DNA of 64,000 nucleotides from Dehalococcoidales bacterium (GTDB lineage: Bacteria > Chloroflexota > Dehalococcoidia > Dehalococcoidales > UBA2162). Every line of letters starts with the position of its first letter. The stretch's first letter is position 1. The stretch spans positions 98,999 through 162,998 of the forward strand of contig JAUYHA010000049.1 of NCBI GenBank assembly GCA_030690265.1. The letters are read 5' to 3'. Positions 15,533 through 25,084 of the stretch are shown here, piece after piece. The notes below the pieces were generated by a model, which ran no database searches, was not told the DNA's origin, and saw only the letters and a list, made by a program, of their open reading frames with translations. The translations under genes were made by a program, and so were the position numbers.

Positions 15533-16627
15533 TTGAAAGCAGTTATCCTGGTCGGCGGGAAAGCAACCCGGCTGTTGCCCCTTACCAGACATACACCCAA
15601 GTCTATGGTGCCGGTGCTCAACATCCCATTCCTGGAGCATGTTATCCGCCACCTTGGCAGTCACCAGGTAAAGGAAATAGTCCTGGCTCAGGGCCACCTT
15701 TCGCAGCCGATTGAAGATTATTTCGGTGATGGTAGCCGGTTTGATGTCAAACTCCATTACGCCGTAGAAGATACCCCCAGGGGAACGGGTGGGGCGGTGA
15801 AGAATGCGGCGGGGCATCTGGATGATACCTTCCTGGTCTTAAACGGTGATGTTTTTACCGACCTGGATATTACCGGGATGGTTGCTTTTCACCGGGAAAG
15901 GCAGGCAAAGGCAACCATTGCTCTTACTCCAGTGGAAGACCCAACCGCCTACGGCTTGGTAGAAACGGAGACTGATGGCAGGGTTGTCCGTTTTCTGGAA
16001 AAGCCAAGCTGGGACGAAGTCCTTCAAAGAAAGACCAATATGATTAATGCCGGCACCTATATTCTGGAGCCGGATATTCTGGCTCAAATCCCGCCTGAAA
16101 GGGAAGTCAGCATCGAGAGGGAGACCTTCCAACAGCTTCTGGCTCAGGAAGAGCCGATGTATGCCTATTCCTCTTCGGCTTACTGGCTGGATATGGGTAC
16201 TCCGGAGAGATATCTTCAACTGCACCGGGACATCCTGGACGGTAAATGCCCCCGGTGTGCTCTTGCTCCGGATATGAAAGTGGTTATTGAAAAGCCGGGC
16301 AATGTTCATCCTGCCGTCCGGCTAGAGCCACCGGTGGTCATCGGGGCTAACTGCTCCATTGGAGAGGGGGTGAGGCTGGTCGGGCCGGTGGTTATCGGGG
16401 CGGGTAGTACCATCCTGGAAGATAGCCTGATTGAAAACTGCATCATCTGGCGTAATGCCCGGCTGGGGCCGCGAGTCAGGCTGAAGGACTCCATTCTGGC
16501 GGACAACTGCCGTTTCGGGGCGGACACCATCGGCGAAGGGGTGGTGGTGGGTGACAATGTCACCGTGCTCAGCGGCATCAAACTTGAACCCGGCAGCAAA
16601 ATAGAGCCGGGGACAACCATTGGCTAA
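15533..16627 (+). CDS. Sugar nucleotidyltransferase with left-handed beta-helix domain (GMPP/RmlA-like)
   Basis: A 364-residue NDP-sugar pyrophosphorylase. The N-terminal nucleotidyltransferase domain has GGKATRLLPLT followed by TPKSMVPV, then the metal-binding NGDVFTDLD and FLEKPSWDE. The C-terminal part is a hexapeptide repeat beta-helix (VVIGANCSIGEGV, VVIGAGSTI, NARLGPRVRLKDS). This layout fits mannose-1-phosphate guanylyltransferase or glucose-1-phosphate thymidylyl/uridylyltransferase homologues; the sugar and nucleotide cannot be told apart here. The TTG start directly follows a strong GAGGAGGAG ribosome site and begins KAVILVGG, the expected N-terminus. Confidence 0.88.
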   Translation: MKAVILVGGKATRLLPLTRHTPKSMVPVLNIPFLEHVIRHLGSHQVKEIVLAQGHLSQPIEDYFGDGSRFDVKLHYAVEDTPRGTGGAVKNAAGHLDDTFLVLNGDVFTDLDITGMVAFHRERQAKATIALTPVEDPTAYGLVETETDGRVVRFLEKPSWDEVLQRKTNMINAGTYILEPDILAQIPPEREVSIERETFQQLLAQEEPMYAYSSSAYWLDMGTPERYLQLHRDILDGKCPRCALAPDMKVVIEKPGNVHPAVRLEPPVVIGANCSIGEGVRLVGPVVIGAGSTILEDSLIENCIIWRNARLGPRVRLKDSILADNCRFGADTIGEGVVVGDNVTVLSGIKLEPGSKIEPGTTIG

Positions 16628-16683
16628 ATAAAAATACCGTAATGTCATTCTGAAGGCGTCCTTTCACTCTTGTATTAACCTAT

Positions 16684-16712
16684 TTGAGCCTCAACCGTGC
16701 CTGTGCTATAAT
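16684..16712 (+). promoter_or_regulatory. Sigma70-type promoter for prfA
   Basis: TTGAGC at 16684-16689, a 17-base spacer, and TATAAT at 16707-16712, with an extended TGC before the -10. The expected transcription start is near 16719, only about 8-11 bases before the prfA ATG codons at 16727/16730. The mRNA would therefore have a very short leader. Confidence 0.65.
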
Positions 16713-16726
16713 TTTTGGTGGTGATT

Positions 16727-17800
16727 ATGATGTGGGATAGATTGGAAGAAATAGATAAGCGCTTTCAGGAGCTGGAGGAGCAAATCGCTGCTCCTGAGAT
16801 AGCTTCTGACCCGAAGCAGCTGCAAAAGCTGGCTAAGGAGAGAGCCAGTATTGAAGATATGGTGACCAGGTTCCGGGAATATAAAGCTACTGCCAGGTCT
16901 CTGAAGGAAACCAGGGCAATGCTGGCTGAGGGGCTTGACGAGGAAATGAAAGCCCTGGTCAGGGAAGAGATAGAAAAACTTGAGTTAAAGGTAGAGAACC
17001 TGCTTCAGGAGTTGAAGATTGCGCTTTTACCCAAGGATGAGAGTGATGAAAGAGACATCATTATGGAAATCCGGGCCGGAGCCGGCGGTGATGAGGCCGG
17101 GCTCTTTGCTGCTGACCTTTTTCGTATGTATGCCCGCTACGCTCAGTCCAGGGGCTGGCAGGTAGAGATTATCAATGCCAATGAGAGCGGCATCGGAGGC
17201 TTTAAGGAAATAATCTTTGAAATTAAAGGTGGGGGGGCTTTCAGCAGGCTGAAATATGAAAGGGGAGTTCACCGGGTGCAACGGGTGCCGGTTACCGAGT
17301 CATCCGGCAGGATTCATACCTCGACAGCAACGGTGGCGGTGCTTCCCCAGGCGGACGAGGTGGAGGTGGATATCAATCCGGACGACCTGAGAATTGATAT
17401 TTTTCACAGCGGCGGTGCCGGAGGACAGAATGTAAACAAGGTGGCTACCGCCGTGCGCATCACCCATCTACCCACCGGCATAGTCACCGTCTGCCAGGAT
17501 GAACGCTCGCAGTTAAAAAATAAGACGAAAGCGATGGCGGTCTTGCGGGCACGTCTCCTGGATATAGCGCAGCGTAACCAGAGAGAATCGATAGCCAGTG
17601 AACGCCGTTCCCAGGTGGGCAGCGGCGAGCGGGCGGAAAAGATACGCACTTACAATTTTCCCCAGGACCGGGTTACTGACCACCGCCTCGGCCAGTCCTG
17701 GCATAACCTGAATAAAATCCTGGAAGGAGACTTTGACCAGCTTATTGATGCCCTGGCTACCGATGATGAGGCAAAACAATTGCTGGAGCTGTCAGCGTGA
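16727..17800 (+). CDS. prfA: Peptide chain release factor 1
   Basis: Class I release factor of about 357 residues that frees the peptide at UAA/UAG. The GGQ motif sits in HSGGAGGQNVNKV, and the codon-recognition tripeptide PVT, in the RF1 PxT pattern, sits in QRVPVTESSGRIHTS. An RF2 would have SPF. The start is the ATG at 16727 or 16730; earlier in-frame codons fall inside the promoter. The stop overlaps the prmC GTG (GTGA), so the release factor and its modifying enzyme are co-translated. Confidence 0.96.
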   Translation: MMWDRLEEIDKRFQELEEQIAAPEIASDPKQLQKLAKERASIEDMVTRFREYKATARSLKETRAMLAEGLDEEMKALVREEIEKLELKVENLLQELKIALLPKDESDERDIIMEIRAGAGGDEAGLFAADLFRMYARYAQSRGWQVEIINANESGIGGFKEIIFEIKGGGAFSRLKYERGVHRVQRVPVTESSGRIHTSTATVAVLPQADEVEVDINPDDLRIDIFHSGGAGGQNVNKVATAVRITHLPTGIVTVCQDERSQLKNKTKAMAVLRARLLDIAQRNQRESIASERRSQVGSGERAEKIRTYNFPQDRVTDHRLGQSWHNLNKILEGDFDQLIDALATDDEAKQLLELSA

Positions 17801-18633
17801 CCCTGAAACAGACTTTGAGCCAGGCAGGGGAAATTCTTGCCGCCAGTAATATTGAAGGCCCGCTCCTGGAATCTGAGCTACTGCTGAGACACGCCTTGAA
17901 AATAGACCGTATCCAGTTGTATCTAGCTCTTGCCCAGGAGCTAACTCCTGACCAGCACGAAGATTTCTGGCGCCTGGTCCAGCGCCGTCTTAACCATGAG
18001 CCCTCTGCCTACATAACAGGACACCGCGAGTTTTACGGGCTTGATTTCTATGTCAATTCTGACGTTCTTATCCCTCGACCGGAAAGCGAACTGCTGGTGG
18101 AAAAGACTCTGGAGCTTGGCCGGAATGAGGCTATGGGCACTATAGCCGAAATTGGCACCGGCAGTGGTGCTATTGCCATTAGCCTGGCGCTAAACCTGTC
18201 GGAGACTAAAATCTACGCTACCGATATCTCAGCCCCGGCTCTCAAGGTTGCCTTATTTAACTGCCGGAAACACGGGGTGGAGAACATTCACCTTCTGGAA
18301 GGCGATATGCTTGACCCTTTACCTGAACCGGTTGACCTGATTGTAGCCAATCTGCCCTATGTCAGAGAATCGGAACTAGCCCGGGTAAACACGCTCGATT
18401 TTGAGCCTTCTATAGCGCTGAACGGAGGCTCGGATGGTCTGGAGAAGATACGGAAGCTGGGCGCCGGCCTGAGCACGAAGCTCTGTCCCGGCGGTTCTCT
18501 GCTCTTGGAGATTGGACAGGGACAGAGTGAAGCAGTAACCAGCCTTTTGTCCGGTCTCTTCCCTACAGCTAAAACAGCCGTATTCCCGGATTTGGGCGGC
18601 ATTGACCGGGTGGTAAGCCTTACTCTAAGCTGA
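17797..18633 (+). CDS. prmC: Release factor glutamine N5-methyltransferase
   Basis: A 278-residue SAM-dependent enzyme that methylates the glutamine of the GGQ motif in release factors. An N-terminal helical domain is followed by a Rossmann methyltransferase fold with the SAM loop IAEIGTGSGAIAIS. The catalytic motif reads NLPY (VANLPYVRESE) in place of the commoner NPPY; this variant also occurs in the family. The GTG start overlaps prfA, the typical arrangement. Confidence 0.94.
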   Translation: MTLKQTLSQAGEILAASNIEGPLLESELLLRHALKIDRIQLYLALAQELTPDQHEDFWRLVQRRLNHEPSAYITGHREFYGLDFYVNSDVLIPRPESELLVEKTLELGRNEAMGTIAEIGTGSGAIAISLALNLSETKIYATDISAPALKVALFNCRKHGVENIHLLEGDMLDPLPEPVDLIVANLPYVRESELARVNTLDFEPSIALNGGSDGLEKIRKLGAGLSTKLCPGGSLLLEIGQGQSEAVTSLLSGLFPTAKTAVFPDLGGIDRVVSLTLS

Positions 18634-18756
18634 AGTTCCGAAACACTTCTGCCTGAGAATGCCTTATCCAGCTTGACGCAAAGCTCAGTTGGTGCTAGAT
18701 TAAGCTACTGGGTTTTGCCCTCAACAAACCTGGATAGAAGGAGGAGAATCTATAAG

Positions 18757-19557
18757 ATGAACGTGATAGTCTGCTGTAAACAGGTGCTTGACCCAGAGGC
18801 GCCACCGGCCAGTTTCAAGATTGATGCTGCTTCCAATAAGGTGGTGCCGCCGCAGAGTGTGCCGCCGGTAATCAGCCCTTTTGATGAAAATGCGGTAGAG
18901 GCGGCATTAAAGATTAAGGACGCCCAGGGTGGCAAAATCACGGCCCTGAGCCTGGGGGTTAACCTGCTCCGGGATGTGGTTAAAAAACCATTATCAATGG
19001 GAGCCGATGAGCTTATCCTGCTTGAGGATGAAGCTTTTGCCGATGGCGATAGCTGGTCAACGGCTTACGCTCTGGCAATGGCTATTAAGAAAATAGGTGA
19101 CTATGACCTTATCTTCTGCGGACGGCAGGCGGCTGACTGGGATGGCGGGCAGGTGGGCTCGGGTATTGCTGAGCTCCTGGGGCTGCCCAGTGTCACTCTT
19201 GCCAAAAAGATAGAGATTACCGATGGCAAGGCGAAGGTTGAGCGGGTAACTCCCGATGGTTACGATGTCATCGAGGTATCTTTGCCTGCCCTGATTACGG
19301 TGAGTAATGAGCTGGGGCAGGCTCGCTATCCGACTATTAAAGGAATAATGGCGGCGAAACGGAAGGAGCCGGTTGTCTGGAAACCGGCCGATATAGGGGT
19401 TGAGCCTTCCCAGCTTGGTGCTGCCGGCCGGCACACCAAACTGCTGAAACTCTTCCAGCCAGTCAGGGAAGGTAAGTGCCAGATGATAGAAGGTGAAAGT
19501 CTGGAAGAGGCCGGGGCTAACCTGGCTCTGAAACTCAGGGAAGCGAAAGTCCTCTAA
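18757..19557 (+). CDS. etfB: Electron transfer flavoprotein, beta subunit
   Basis: A 266-residue ETF beta subunit, starting MNVIVCCKQVLDPEAPP. It carries the beta signature region (FCGRQAADWDGGQVGSGIAELLG) and the conserved Ser/Thr-rich ALSLGV region. An AAGGAGGAG ribosome site precedes the ATG at 18757; a longer in-frame extension to 18673 lacks support. Forming the ETF heterodimer with EtfA (19599-20597), it passes electrons from acyl-CoA or other dehydrogenases toward quinone or into bifurcation. No dehydrogenase partner is adjacent. Confidence 0.95.
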   Translation: MNVIVCCKQVLDPEAPPASFKIDAASNKVVPPQSVPPVISPFDENAVEAALKIKDAQGGKITALSLGVNLLRDVVKKPLSMGADELILLEDEAFADGDSWSTAYALAMAIKKIGDYDLIFCGRQAADWDGGQVGSGIAELLGLPSVTLAKKIEITDGKAKVERVTPDGYDVIEVSLPALITVSNELGQARYPTIKGIMAAKRKEPVVWKPADIGVEPSQLGAAGRHTKLLKLFQPVREGKCQMIEGESLEEAGANLALKLREAKVL

Positions 19558-19598
19558 GAGATTAGGTCATCAAGTCTGAATCAAGGAGATAAAATCGG

Positions 19599-20597
19599 AT
19601 GTCTGAAAATAAAGGTGTTCTCGTTCACAGTGAAGTTTCAGAAGGCAGGCTAAGCGCCATAACGGCTGAACTCCTGGGGAGTGGCCGAAAACTGGCTGAT
19701 GACCTGGGAGAGGAACTAAGCGCTGTTCTGGTTGGCAGTGGAGTGAGCAATTTAGCCCAGGAAGCCATTAACTCTGGTGCCGACAAGGTATATGTCGTTG
19801 ATGACCCTCTGCTTGGAGACTACCAGACAGGATCCTATCTTTCGGTGCTGGAGAAGGTAGCTAAAGAGGTAACTCCTCAGATTATTCTCCTGGGGCAGAC
19901 CTCTGTCGGTCGAGACCTGGCTCCCAGGCTGGCTTTCAGGCTGGGGACAGCCGCCACCCTGGACTGCGTGGCTCTGGATATTGACCCGGAAACAAAGCGG
20001 CTTTTACAAACCAAGCCGGTCTACGGGGGTAATGCCCAGGCTACCTTTGCCTCTGAGCTTGACCCGCAGGTAGCCACGGTTAGAGCCAAGGTGATGGAAC
20101 CTTTAACTCCTGATTCCTCAAGAAAAGGAGAGGTTATCACTATTGAGGCTGGGCTGGACACTTCGGCAATAAGAAGCAGAGTCCTGGAGAAAGTAAAAGA
20201 AGAGGCGGAAGGGATAAAGCTTGAGGATGCTTCAGTAGTGGTCAGCGGGGGCAGAGGTATCGGCGGCGCTGACGGTTTCAAGCAGTTGGAGGAGCTGGCT
20301 AATTTACTGAAGGGAGCGCTAGGCGCCAGTCGCCCCCCCTGCGATGACGGCTGGATAGCTGACAGCGCTCAAATAGGCCTTACCGGCAAGATTGTTACGC
20401 CTGACCTTTACATTGCGGTGGGTATCTCTGGAGCCAGCCAGCATCTATCCGGTTGCTCAAGCTCTAAAACTCTGGTCGCCATAAATAAAGACCCCGAGGC
20501 AAACATCTTCAAACAGGCTCATTACGGCGTGGTTGGCGACTGGAAGAAGGTATTGCCTGCCTTCACCGAAAAGGTTAAAGAATTGCTCGGTGGCTAG
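19599..20597 (+). CDS. etfA: Electron transfer flavoprotein, alpha subunit
   Basis: A 332-residue ETF alpha subunit. The C-terminal FAD-binding domain is clear: VVSGGRGIGGADGF, then GASRPPCDDGWI, the QIGLTGKIVTPDLYIAVGISGASQH signature region, and AINKDPEANIFKQAHYGVVGDW. It follows etfB by 41 bases with an AAGGAGAT ribosome site and is surely in the same operon. The FAD-domain Arg and the Ser/His of the signature are present, so it should bind FAD normally. Confidence 0.96.
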   Translation: MSENKGVLVHSEVSEGRLSAITAELLGSGRKLADDLGEELSAVLVGSGVSNLAQEAINSGADKVYVVDDPLLGDYQTGSYLSVLEKVAKEVTPQIILLGQTSVGRDLAPRLAFRLGTAATLDCVALDIDPETKRLLQTKPVYGGNAQATFASELDPQVATVRAKVMEPLTPDSSRKGEVITIEAGLDTSAIRSRVLEKVKEEAEGIKLEDASVVVSGGRGIGGADGFKQLEELANLLKGALGASRPPCDDGWIADSAQIGLTGKIVTPDLYIAVGISGASQHLSGCSSSKTLVAINKDPEANIFKQAHYGVVGDWKKVLPAFTEKVKELLGG

Positions 20598-20625
20598 CCA
20601 TGCATTGAGAGGAACAGCCTGATTT

Positions 20626-22146
20626 ATGGGATTGGCGAAGGTAAGAACGGCGGCAGTAGTAGGTCTTGAGGCACAAGAGGTGGAGGTGGAGGTTGATATT
20701 GCCAGCGGTTTACCGGCTATGACCGTGGTTGGTTTGCCTGATGCCGCCATACAGGAAGCCAGGGAAAGGGTCCGAGCCGCCGTTAGGAACTCGGGATTCA
20801 CCTTTCCGATGAGGCGAATCACCGTAAATCTGGCTCCGGCAGACCTGAAGAAGGCAGGCCCTGCTTATGACCTGCCTATCGCCGTAGGTATCCTCATCAG
20901 TTCGGAGCAGGTCAGCGCCGATACCTCCGGGATACTTTTCCTGGGGGAACTTTCTCTTGACGGCTCTCTGCGCCGCACTCACGGCATTCTTTCTATGGTC
21001 ACTCTGGCTAAGGAAAAAGGAATCCCATCCGTCTTTGTTCCTGCCATTGATGCCGAGGAAGCTTCCTTGATAGATGGCGTCCAGGTTATTCCCTTCAATT
21101 CTCTCGCTGAGCTGGTAGCTCATCTCAGGGGTGAGGTTCTTGTTTCTCCCTGCATAGCACAAAAGAAGGAGGCGATAGTAGCCCCCGTCTTCAGTAATGG
21201 TCTGACTGATATTAAAGGGCAGGAGCATGCCAAGCGAGCTTTGGAAATAGCTGCCGCTGGAGGGCATAACCTGGTTATGGTCGGGCCTCCGGGCAGCGGC
21301 AAGACGATGCTTTCCCGCTCCCTGCCTTCAATCCTGCCCACGATGAGAATTGAAGAGTCTCTGGAAGTGACCAGGATTTACAGCGTAGCCGGACTGCTGT
21401 CTTCAGATACTCCGCTGATTACCCAGCGCCCCTTCCGTTCGCCTCATTACACTATTTCCAATGCCGGGCTGGTTGGGGGAGGGCGCTTGCCAAGACCAGG
21501 TGAAATAAGCCTCAGCCACCGGGGAGTGCTTTTCCTGGATGAGTTCCCTGAGTTCGGGCATACCGTTCTGGAAGTCTTACGCCAGCCTCTGGAAGATAAG
21601 GTGGTGACCATCAGCCGTGCCCAGGGCAGTGTTACTTTCCCTGCGAATTTTATGTTAGTTGGTGCCAGTAACCCCTGTCCCTGCGGATATTACGGTGACC
21701 TGGTTAAGGAGTGCCGCTGTTCGCCCGGCGAAATTTCCCGTTACCAGAAGAGAATCAGCGGCCCCTTGCTTGACCGCATTGACATCTTCATTGATGTTCC
21801 CCGGGTGGATTATGAAAAGCTGGCTGATGATAGAGTCGGGGAGAGTTCGGAAAAGGTTAGAGCCCGGGTGGAGCAGGCCCGCCAGGTTCAAAACGAGCGG
21901 TTTAAGGAGACAGGACAGTTCTGCAACGCCGATATGACCCCGGCCGAGGTAATGAAGTTCTGTCACACCGAGCCGGAAGCTCAGAGCTTGCTGAAGGCAG
22001 CGATGAAGAGCTTTTCTCTCACGGCTCGCGGTTTTCATCGCATTCTTAAAGTAGCCCGCACCATCGCCGACCTCGAGGGAGCTGAAACAATAGGCTCAAC
22101 CCACCTGGCTGAGGCAATTCAGTATCGCTCCAGAAACGGTATCTAA
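20626..22146 (+). CDS. YifB/ComM-family Mg-chelatase-like AAA+ ATPase
   Basis: A 506-residue ATPase. The N-terminal ChlI-type domain (GLPAMTVVGLPDAAIQEARER) is followed by an AAA+ core with Walker A GPPGSGKTM, Walker B LFLDEF, and a Mg-chelatase subunit ChlI fold. A small cysteine motif (NPCPCGYYGD...CRCSP) matches the ComM/YifB zinc-like loop. ComM is a helicase for branch migration in natural transformation; many bacteria keep the gene without known competence. It lies 28 bases after etfA and may be read through from it. Confidence 0.92.
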   Translation: MGLAKVRTAAVVGLEAQEVEVEVDIASGLPAMTVVGLPDAAIQEARERVRAAVRNSGFTFPMRRITVNLAPADLKKAGPAYDLPIAVGILISSEQVSADTSGILFLGELSLDGSLRRTHGILSMVTLAKEKGIPSVFVPAIDAEEASLIDGVQVIPFNSLAELVAHLRGEVLVSPCIAQKKEAIVAPVFSNGLTDIKGQEHAKRALEIAAAGGHNLVMVGPPGSGKTMLSRSLPSILPTMRIEESLEVTRIYSVAGLLSSDTPLITQRPFRSPHYTISNAGLVGGGRLPRPGEISLSHRGVLFLDEFPEFGHTVLEVLRQPLEDKVVTISRAQGSVTFPANFMLVGASNPCPCGYYGDLVKECRCSPGEISRYQKRISGPLLDRIDIFIDVPRVDYEKLADDRVGESSEKVRARVEQARQVQNERFKETGQFCNADMTPAEVMKFCHTEPEAQSLLKAAMKSFSLTARGFHRILKVARTIADLEGAETIGSTHLAEAIQYRSRNGI

Positions 22147-22178
22147 AGCATCTCTTGAGTTTTCTTATCGGGCGCTGG

Positions 22179-23123
22179 CTAGACTGGCCAGGGCTGATAG
22201 CCCTTAAGTAATACCCTGGGCACCTGTTGGGCTAATTCCTTCAATGTCCAGAGACCATCTTCTTTATCCAGGGTGGCTACCTCTTCCGGCTCTGAGAACA
22301 GACCAACATGCTCACCGTGGACCTTGAAGATTAAGCCGCTGATGGGAGCTGCTTCCTCAGTAGCCAGATAGACGACGAATGGAGCTACTGCCTCCGAAGG
22401 GGGTATAGCTTCAACATCAGTAATGCCGCGAGTTCCATACATTACGCTTCTGACTTTAGACCTCGACCTGGCAGTTGGCGAATAAGCGTTGCAGGTGATG
22501 CCGAACTCCCATAAGTCTTTTGCCACTGCTTTGGTCAGGCCAGCGATTCCCGATTTAGCCGCAATGTAATTAGTCATGTTCTTAGACAGACTGGTGGAGA
22601 CGCAGTTGATTATTCGTCCCCACTTTTGTTCTTTCATAAAGCCAGCCGCATGCCTGATACAGTTCCAGCTGCCAGTAAGGTGACTGCCTATAAGGAGATT
22701 CCAATCTGCCGGTGACATCTCCCAGACGGGAATTCTATTTCCTTCACGGGCACCGGCATTATTTACCAGGATATCTATTTTCCCGAAGTTCTCTACCGCC
22801 ATTTTGATGAGTTTGCCCGCTACCTCAAAGTCAGAGATATCACCGAAGAAGGCTACCGCCTCGCCACCCAGGTCTCTTATCGCTTTGGCGGTAGTTTCGG
22901 CGTCTCCCCTCATCTGCTTTTCCTGCTCCAGCACCCATTCTTTTAGTTCTGGACTGAGGGTCTCCAGGCGCTTGTCTTTGGTAATTAAGTCAGTAGAGCC
23001 TGGCTGGCGGTTATTAGTGACTACTTTGGCGCCTTCTTTTGCCATGGCAAGAGCAATACCCTTGCCGATATTCTGCCCTGACCCGGTAACTACTGCCACT
23101 TTACCCTTTAATTTTTCACCCAT
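22179..23123 (-). CDS. SDR-family oxidoreductase
   Basis: A 314-residue short-chain dehydrogenase/reductase. It has the cofactor motif VTGSGQNIGKGIA near the N-terminus, NNAGAREG, the catalytic Ser in INCVSTSLS, and a tyrosine-lysine pair in NYIAAKSG. An insertion of about 35 residues between the first strand pair (SPELKEWVLEQEKQMRGD) makes it longer than the usual 250. The C-terminal tail is also extended. The substrate is unknown. A related style of SDR occurs in hydroxysteroid or 3-oxoacyl pathways, but there is no context to choose. Confidence 0.85.
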   Translation of the reverse strand: MGEKLKGKVAVVTGSGQNIGKGIALAMAKEGAKVVTNNRQPGSTDLITKDKRLETLSPELKEWVLEQEKQMRGDAETTAKAIRDLGGEAVAFFGDISDFEVAGKLIKMAVENFGKIDILVNNAGAREGNRIPVWEMSPADWNLLIGSHLTGSWNCIRHAAGFMKEQKWGRIINCVSTSLSKNMTNYIAAKSGIAGLTKAVAKDLWEFGITCNAYSPTARSRSKVRSVMYGTRGITDVEAIPPSEAVAPFVVYLATEEAAPISGLIFKVHGEHVGLFSEPEEVATLDKEDGLWTLKELAQQVPRVLLKGYQPWPV

Positions 23124-23195
23124 CTTTTAGCCCCCCTTTTAATGTTACCCGTTTATAGTAGCTAAACTGCTGAGAAAGTCAAGAATTTCCCGGCT

Positions 23196-24677
23196 CTAGT
23201 CTTTTAGCAGGTAGATATTCCTGGCTACCTCCGTCAGGTCAGGATTGTTACTGCTGTAATCGAAGTTCTTATTGCGGTCTGTATCGTAAACGCGGGTGTA
23301 AACAATAGAAATCCCGTTTTCCTTCAGGAAGGTGGTGCTGGCGCTGCCCTGTTCCAGAAAATCGTAAGCCCGCCTGTCTTTGTCGGTAGGGTAGGAGTGT
23401 GTCCTGGTATAAATAGTCTTGCCGGTGATGGCGGTAAAGGCGGTGGCTTTCCACGGGTCGAGTATTGCCTTCTGATAGTCCTTGCCGAGATGCTCTTCAA
23501 TCCAGACAAATGCCTGGTAGTCCTCTTCATCTATCATCTGGTAGTAAAGGGCGCTCTGCCTTTCCGGGATAGCTACGAATAGTGTTACAGCGATAAGAAC
23601 CAGGCAGAGGAACCTGCCTGCATTCCGGGTAATAAAAGGGGTTAGCCAGGTGTCGAAACTTGCCGGCAGGGTGAGGTTTTTTACCACCATCAAACCAGCT
23701 CCGGCAACGATGCTTGCCACCAGCATCATAAATGTCAGACCCCGCTCGTACATTATCCAGATTCCGTAGTTAAAGGTGTAATAGCTGACCAGCATCAGCA
23801 GCATCGCCAGTAAGCCAAGTATCAAGCCGTAGTTTTTATTGCCCCCTCTTATTGCCAGCACAAAGACTCCCAGCAGAGAGAACAGGATGGGCAGAAAACC
23901 GTAGGTCTGGATAACTCTTGGCAGGACGACAAATTCTGACTGAGTGGTGGGGCTAAGGAGACTTTTGGCTGTGGGCAGGAGCAGATTAAATATCCAGGGG
24001 AAGATTATCAGAAAGGGAAGTGCCAGAGCCAGGGCTGTTGCCAGGCTGTGCTTGAAGTTACCCTTTAGATTGAGTAGGATATAGGGAGCGAGTACGATAA
24101 TTGGGAAAATGGCTGAGGGAGCATGTATTGAGAGTAGAAAGACGGTGAGAACAAAGATTAGCAGATAAGACCAGATACTTCTGAAATTGAAGGCGAGAAA
24201 GATAATCAAAGGAGTAAAAAGCAGTCCCACGCTTGCCGGGACAAGAAAGACGGGTCCCAGTACCCCGATGGTGCTGGGTATCAGGCAGGCGAAGAAAGCA
24301 GCTTCCCAGCCAAAGCCTTCTCTCCGGGCAGCTATGTAGACTGACAGGACGGTGATGACGAAGATGACCCCGGGAAAGTATCTGAAGATAGCCATCCAGG
24401 ATATGCCACTGATAGCCTGGAAAACACCCCAGAACAGGTGGAAGCCAGCTTCCAGATTGGAGCTCAGGCTCACTGTTCCCACTCCGGAAAAGGGGTCAAC
24501 GAAAGTGGTGCTGCCGGCTTGCATTATTGCCCGGGAGCGAGCCAAATGAACCCATTCATCCACATGCAGGGCATAAGGATAGCTCTGGTGGGGAATAAAA
24601 ACCAGATAAAAAGCCAGCCCCAGTATGGGCAAAAGCATGAAATAATCGAACCAGGAGATTTTACCGGCGTTAAGCAT
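23196..24677 (-). CDS. Polytopic membrane protein, possible GT-C-type glycosyltransferase
   Basis: A membrane protein of about 493 residues with roughly 11-12 TM segments and a C-terminal soluble tail. A first-loop HVDEWVHLARSRAI resembles the acidic loop of GT-C fold (ArnT/PMT-like) transferases, which use polyprenyl-phosphate sugars. The C-terminal tail (EEDYQAFVWIEEHLGKDY...AILDPWKATAFTAITGK) also fits that group. I prefer the ATG at 24677; an ATG at 24695 would add six residues and nearly touch the divergent gene. The acceptor is unknown, so this is a family-level guess. Confidence 0.6.
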   Translation of the reverse strand: MLNAGKISWFDYFMLLPILGLAFYLVFIPHQSYPYALHVDEWVHLARSRAIMQAGSTTFVDPFSGVGTVSLSSNLEAGFHLFWGVFQAISGISWMAIFRYFPGVIFVITVLSVYIAARREGFGWEAAFFACLIPSTIGVLGPVFLVPASVGLLFTPLIIFLAFNFRSIWSYLLIFVLTVFLLSIHAPSAIFPIIVLAPYILLNLKGNFKHSLATALALALPFLIIFPWIFNLLLPTAKSLLSPTTQSEFVVLPRVIQTYGFLPILFSLLGVFVLAIRGGNKNYGLILGLLAMLLMLVSYYTFNYGIWIMYERGLTFMMLVASIVAGAGLMVVKNLTLPASFDTWLTPFITRNAGRFLCLVLIAVTLFVAIPERQSALYYQMIDEEDYQAFVWIEEHLGKDYQKAILDPWKATAFTAITGKTIYTRTHSYPTDKDRRAYDFLEQGSASTTFLKENGISIVYTRVYDTDRNKNFDYSSNNPDLTEVARNIYLLKD

Positions 24678-24703
24678 GGTCAAAGACCATCCCAATCAAA
24701 ATA

Positions 24704-25084
24704 TTGATAGAGCGAGGCAAACAGGGCGTGGACTGGCTATCTCCGGTTAGGGAGCTTTTCGAGTTTGGTCTTCCATTTCTGGACCGTCTGCCGTTTATCA
24801 GGGCGGGGTTGGGGATTGCCCTGGTATTCTTCCTGCCCGGCTTTGCCTGGACGCTGGTCTTTTTTAGAAAGGTAACCGTCCTGGAAAGAATTGCCCTGTC
24901 CTTTGCTCTGTCCATAGCTGTGGTAACCCTGAGTCTCCTTTTTGCCAGCCGGCTGGGTGGATTTAGTCTTAACGGGTTTAACTCGGTTCTGGTTATTATT
25001 GTGATTACTATTTTACCCTTAGTCATCTATTATCTCAATAGACTTATAAACCGGGGGAATGGGGAGCAGGATGAAGATGTATGA
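24704..25084 (+). CDS. DUF1616-like small membrane protein
   Basis: A 126-residue protein with three hydrophobic segments (GLGIALVFFLPGFAWTLVFF; IALSFALSIAVVTLSLLFA; VLVIIVITILPLVIYYL). The PGFAWTLVFF...ERIALSFALSIAV arrangement resembles the DUF1616 membrane family. It diverges from the GT-C-like gene and overlaps the start of the next gene. The TTG at 24704 has no clear ribosome site; the GTG at 24728 is an alternative. The two divergent genes could act in one envelope glycan pathway (inferred from position). Confidence 0.55.
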   Translation: MIERGKQGVDWLSPVRELFEFGLPFLDRLPFIRAGLGIALVFFLPGFAWTLVFFRKVTVLERIALSFALSIAVVTLSLLFASRLGGFSLNGFNSVLVIIVITILPLVIYYLNRLINRGNGEQDEDV

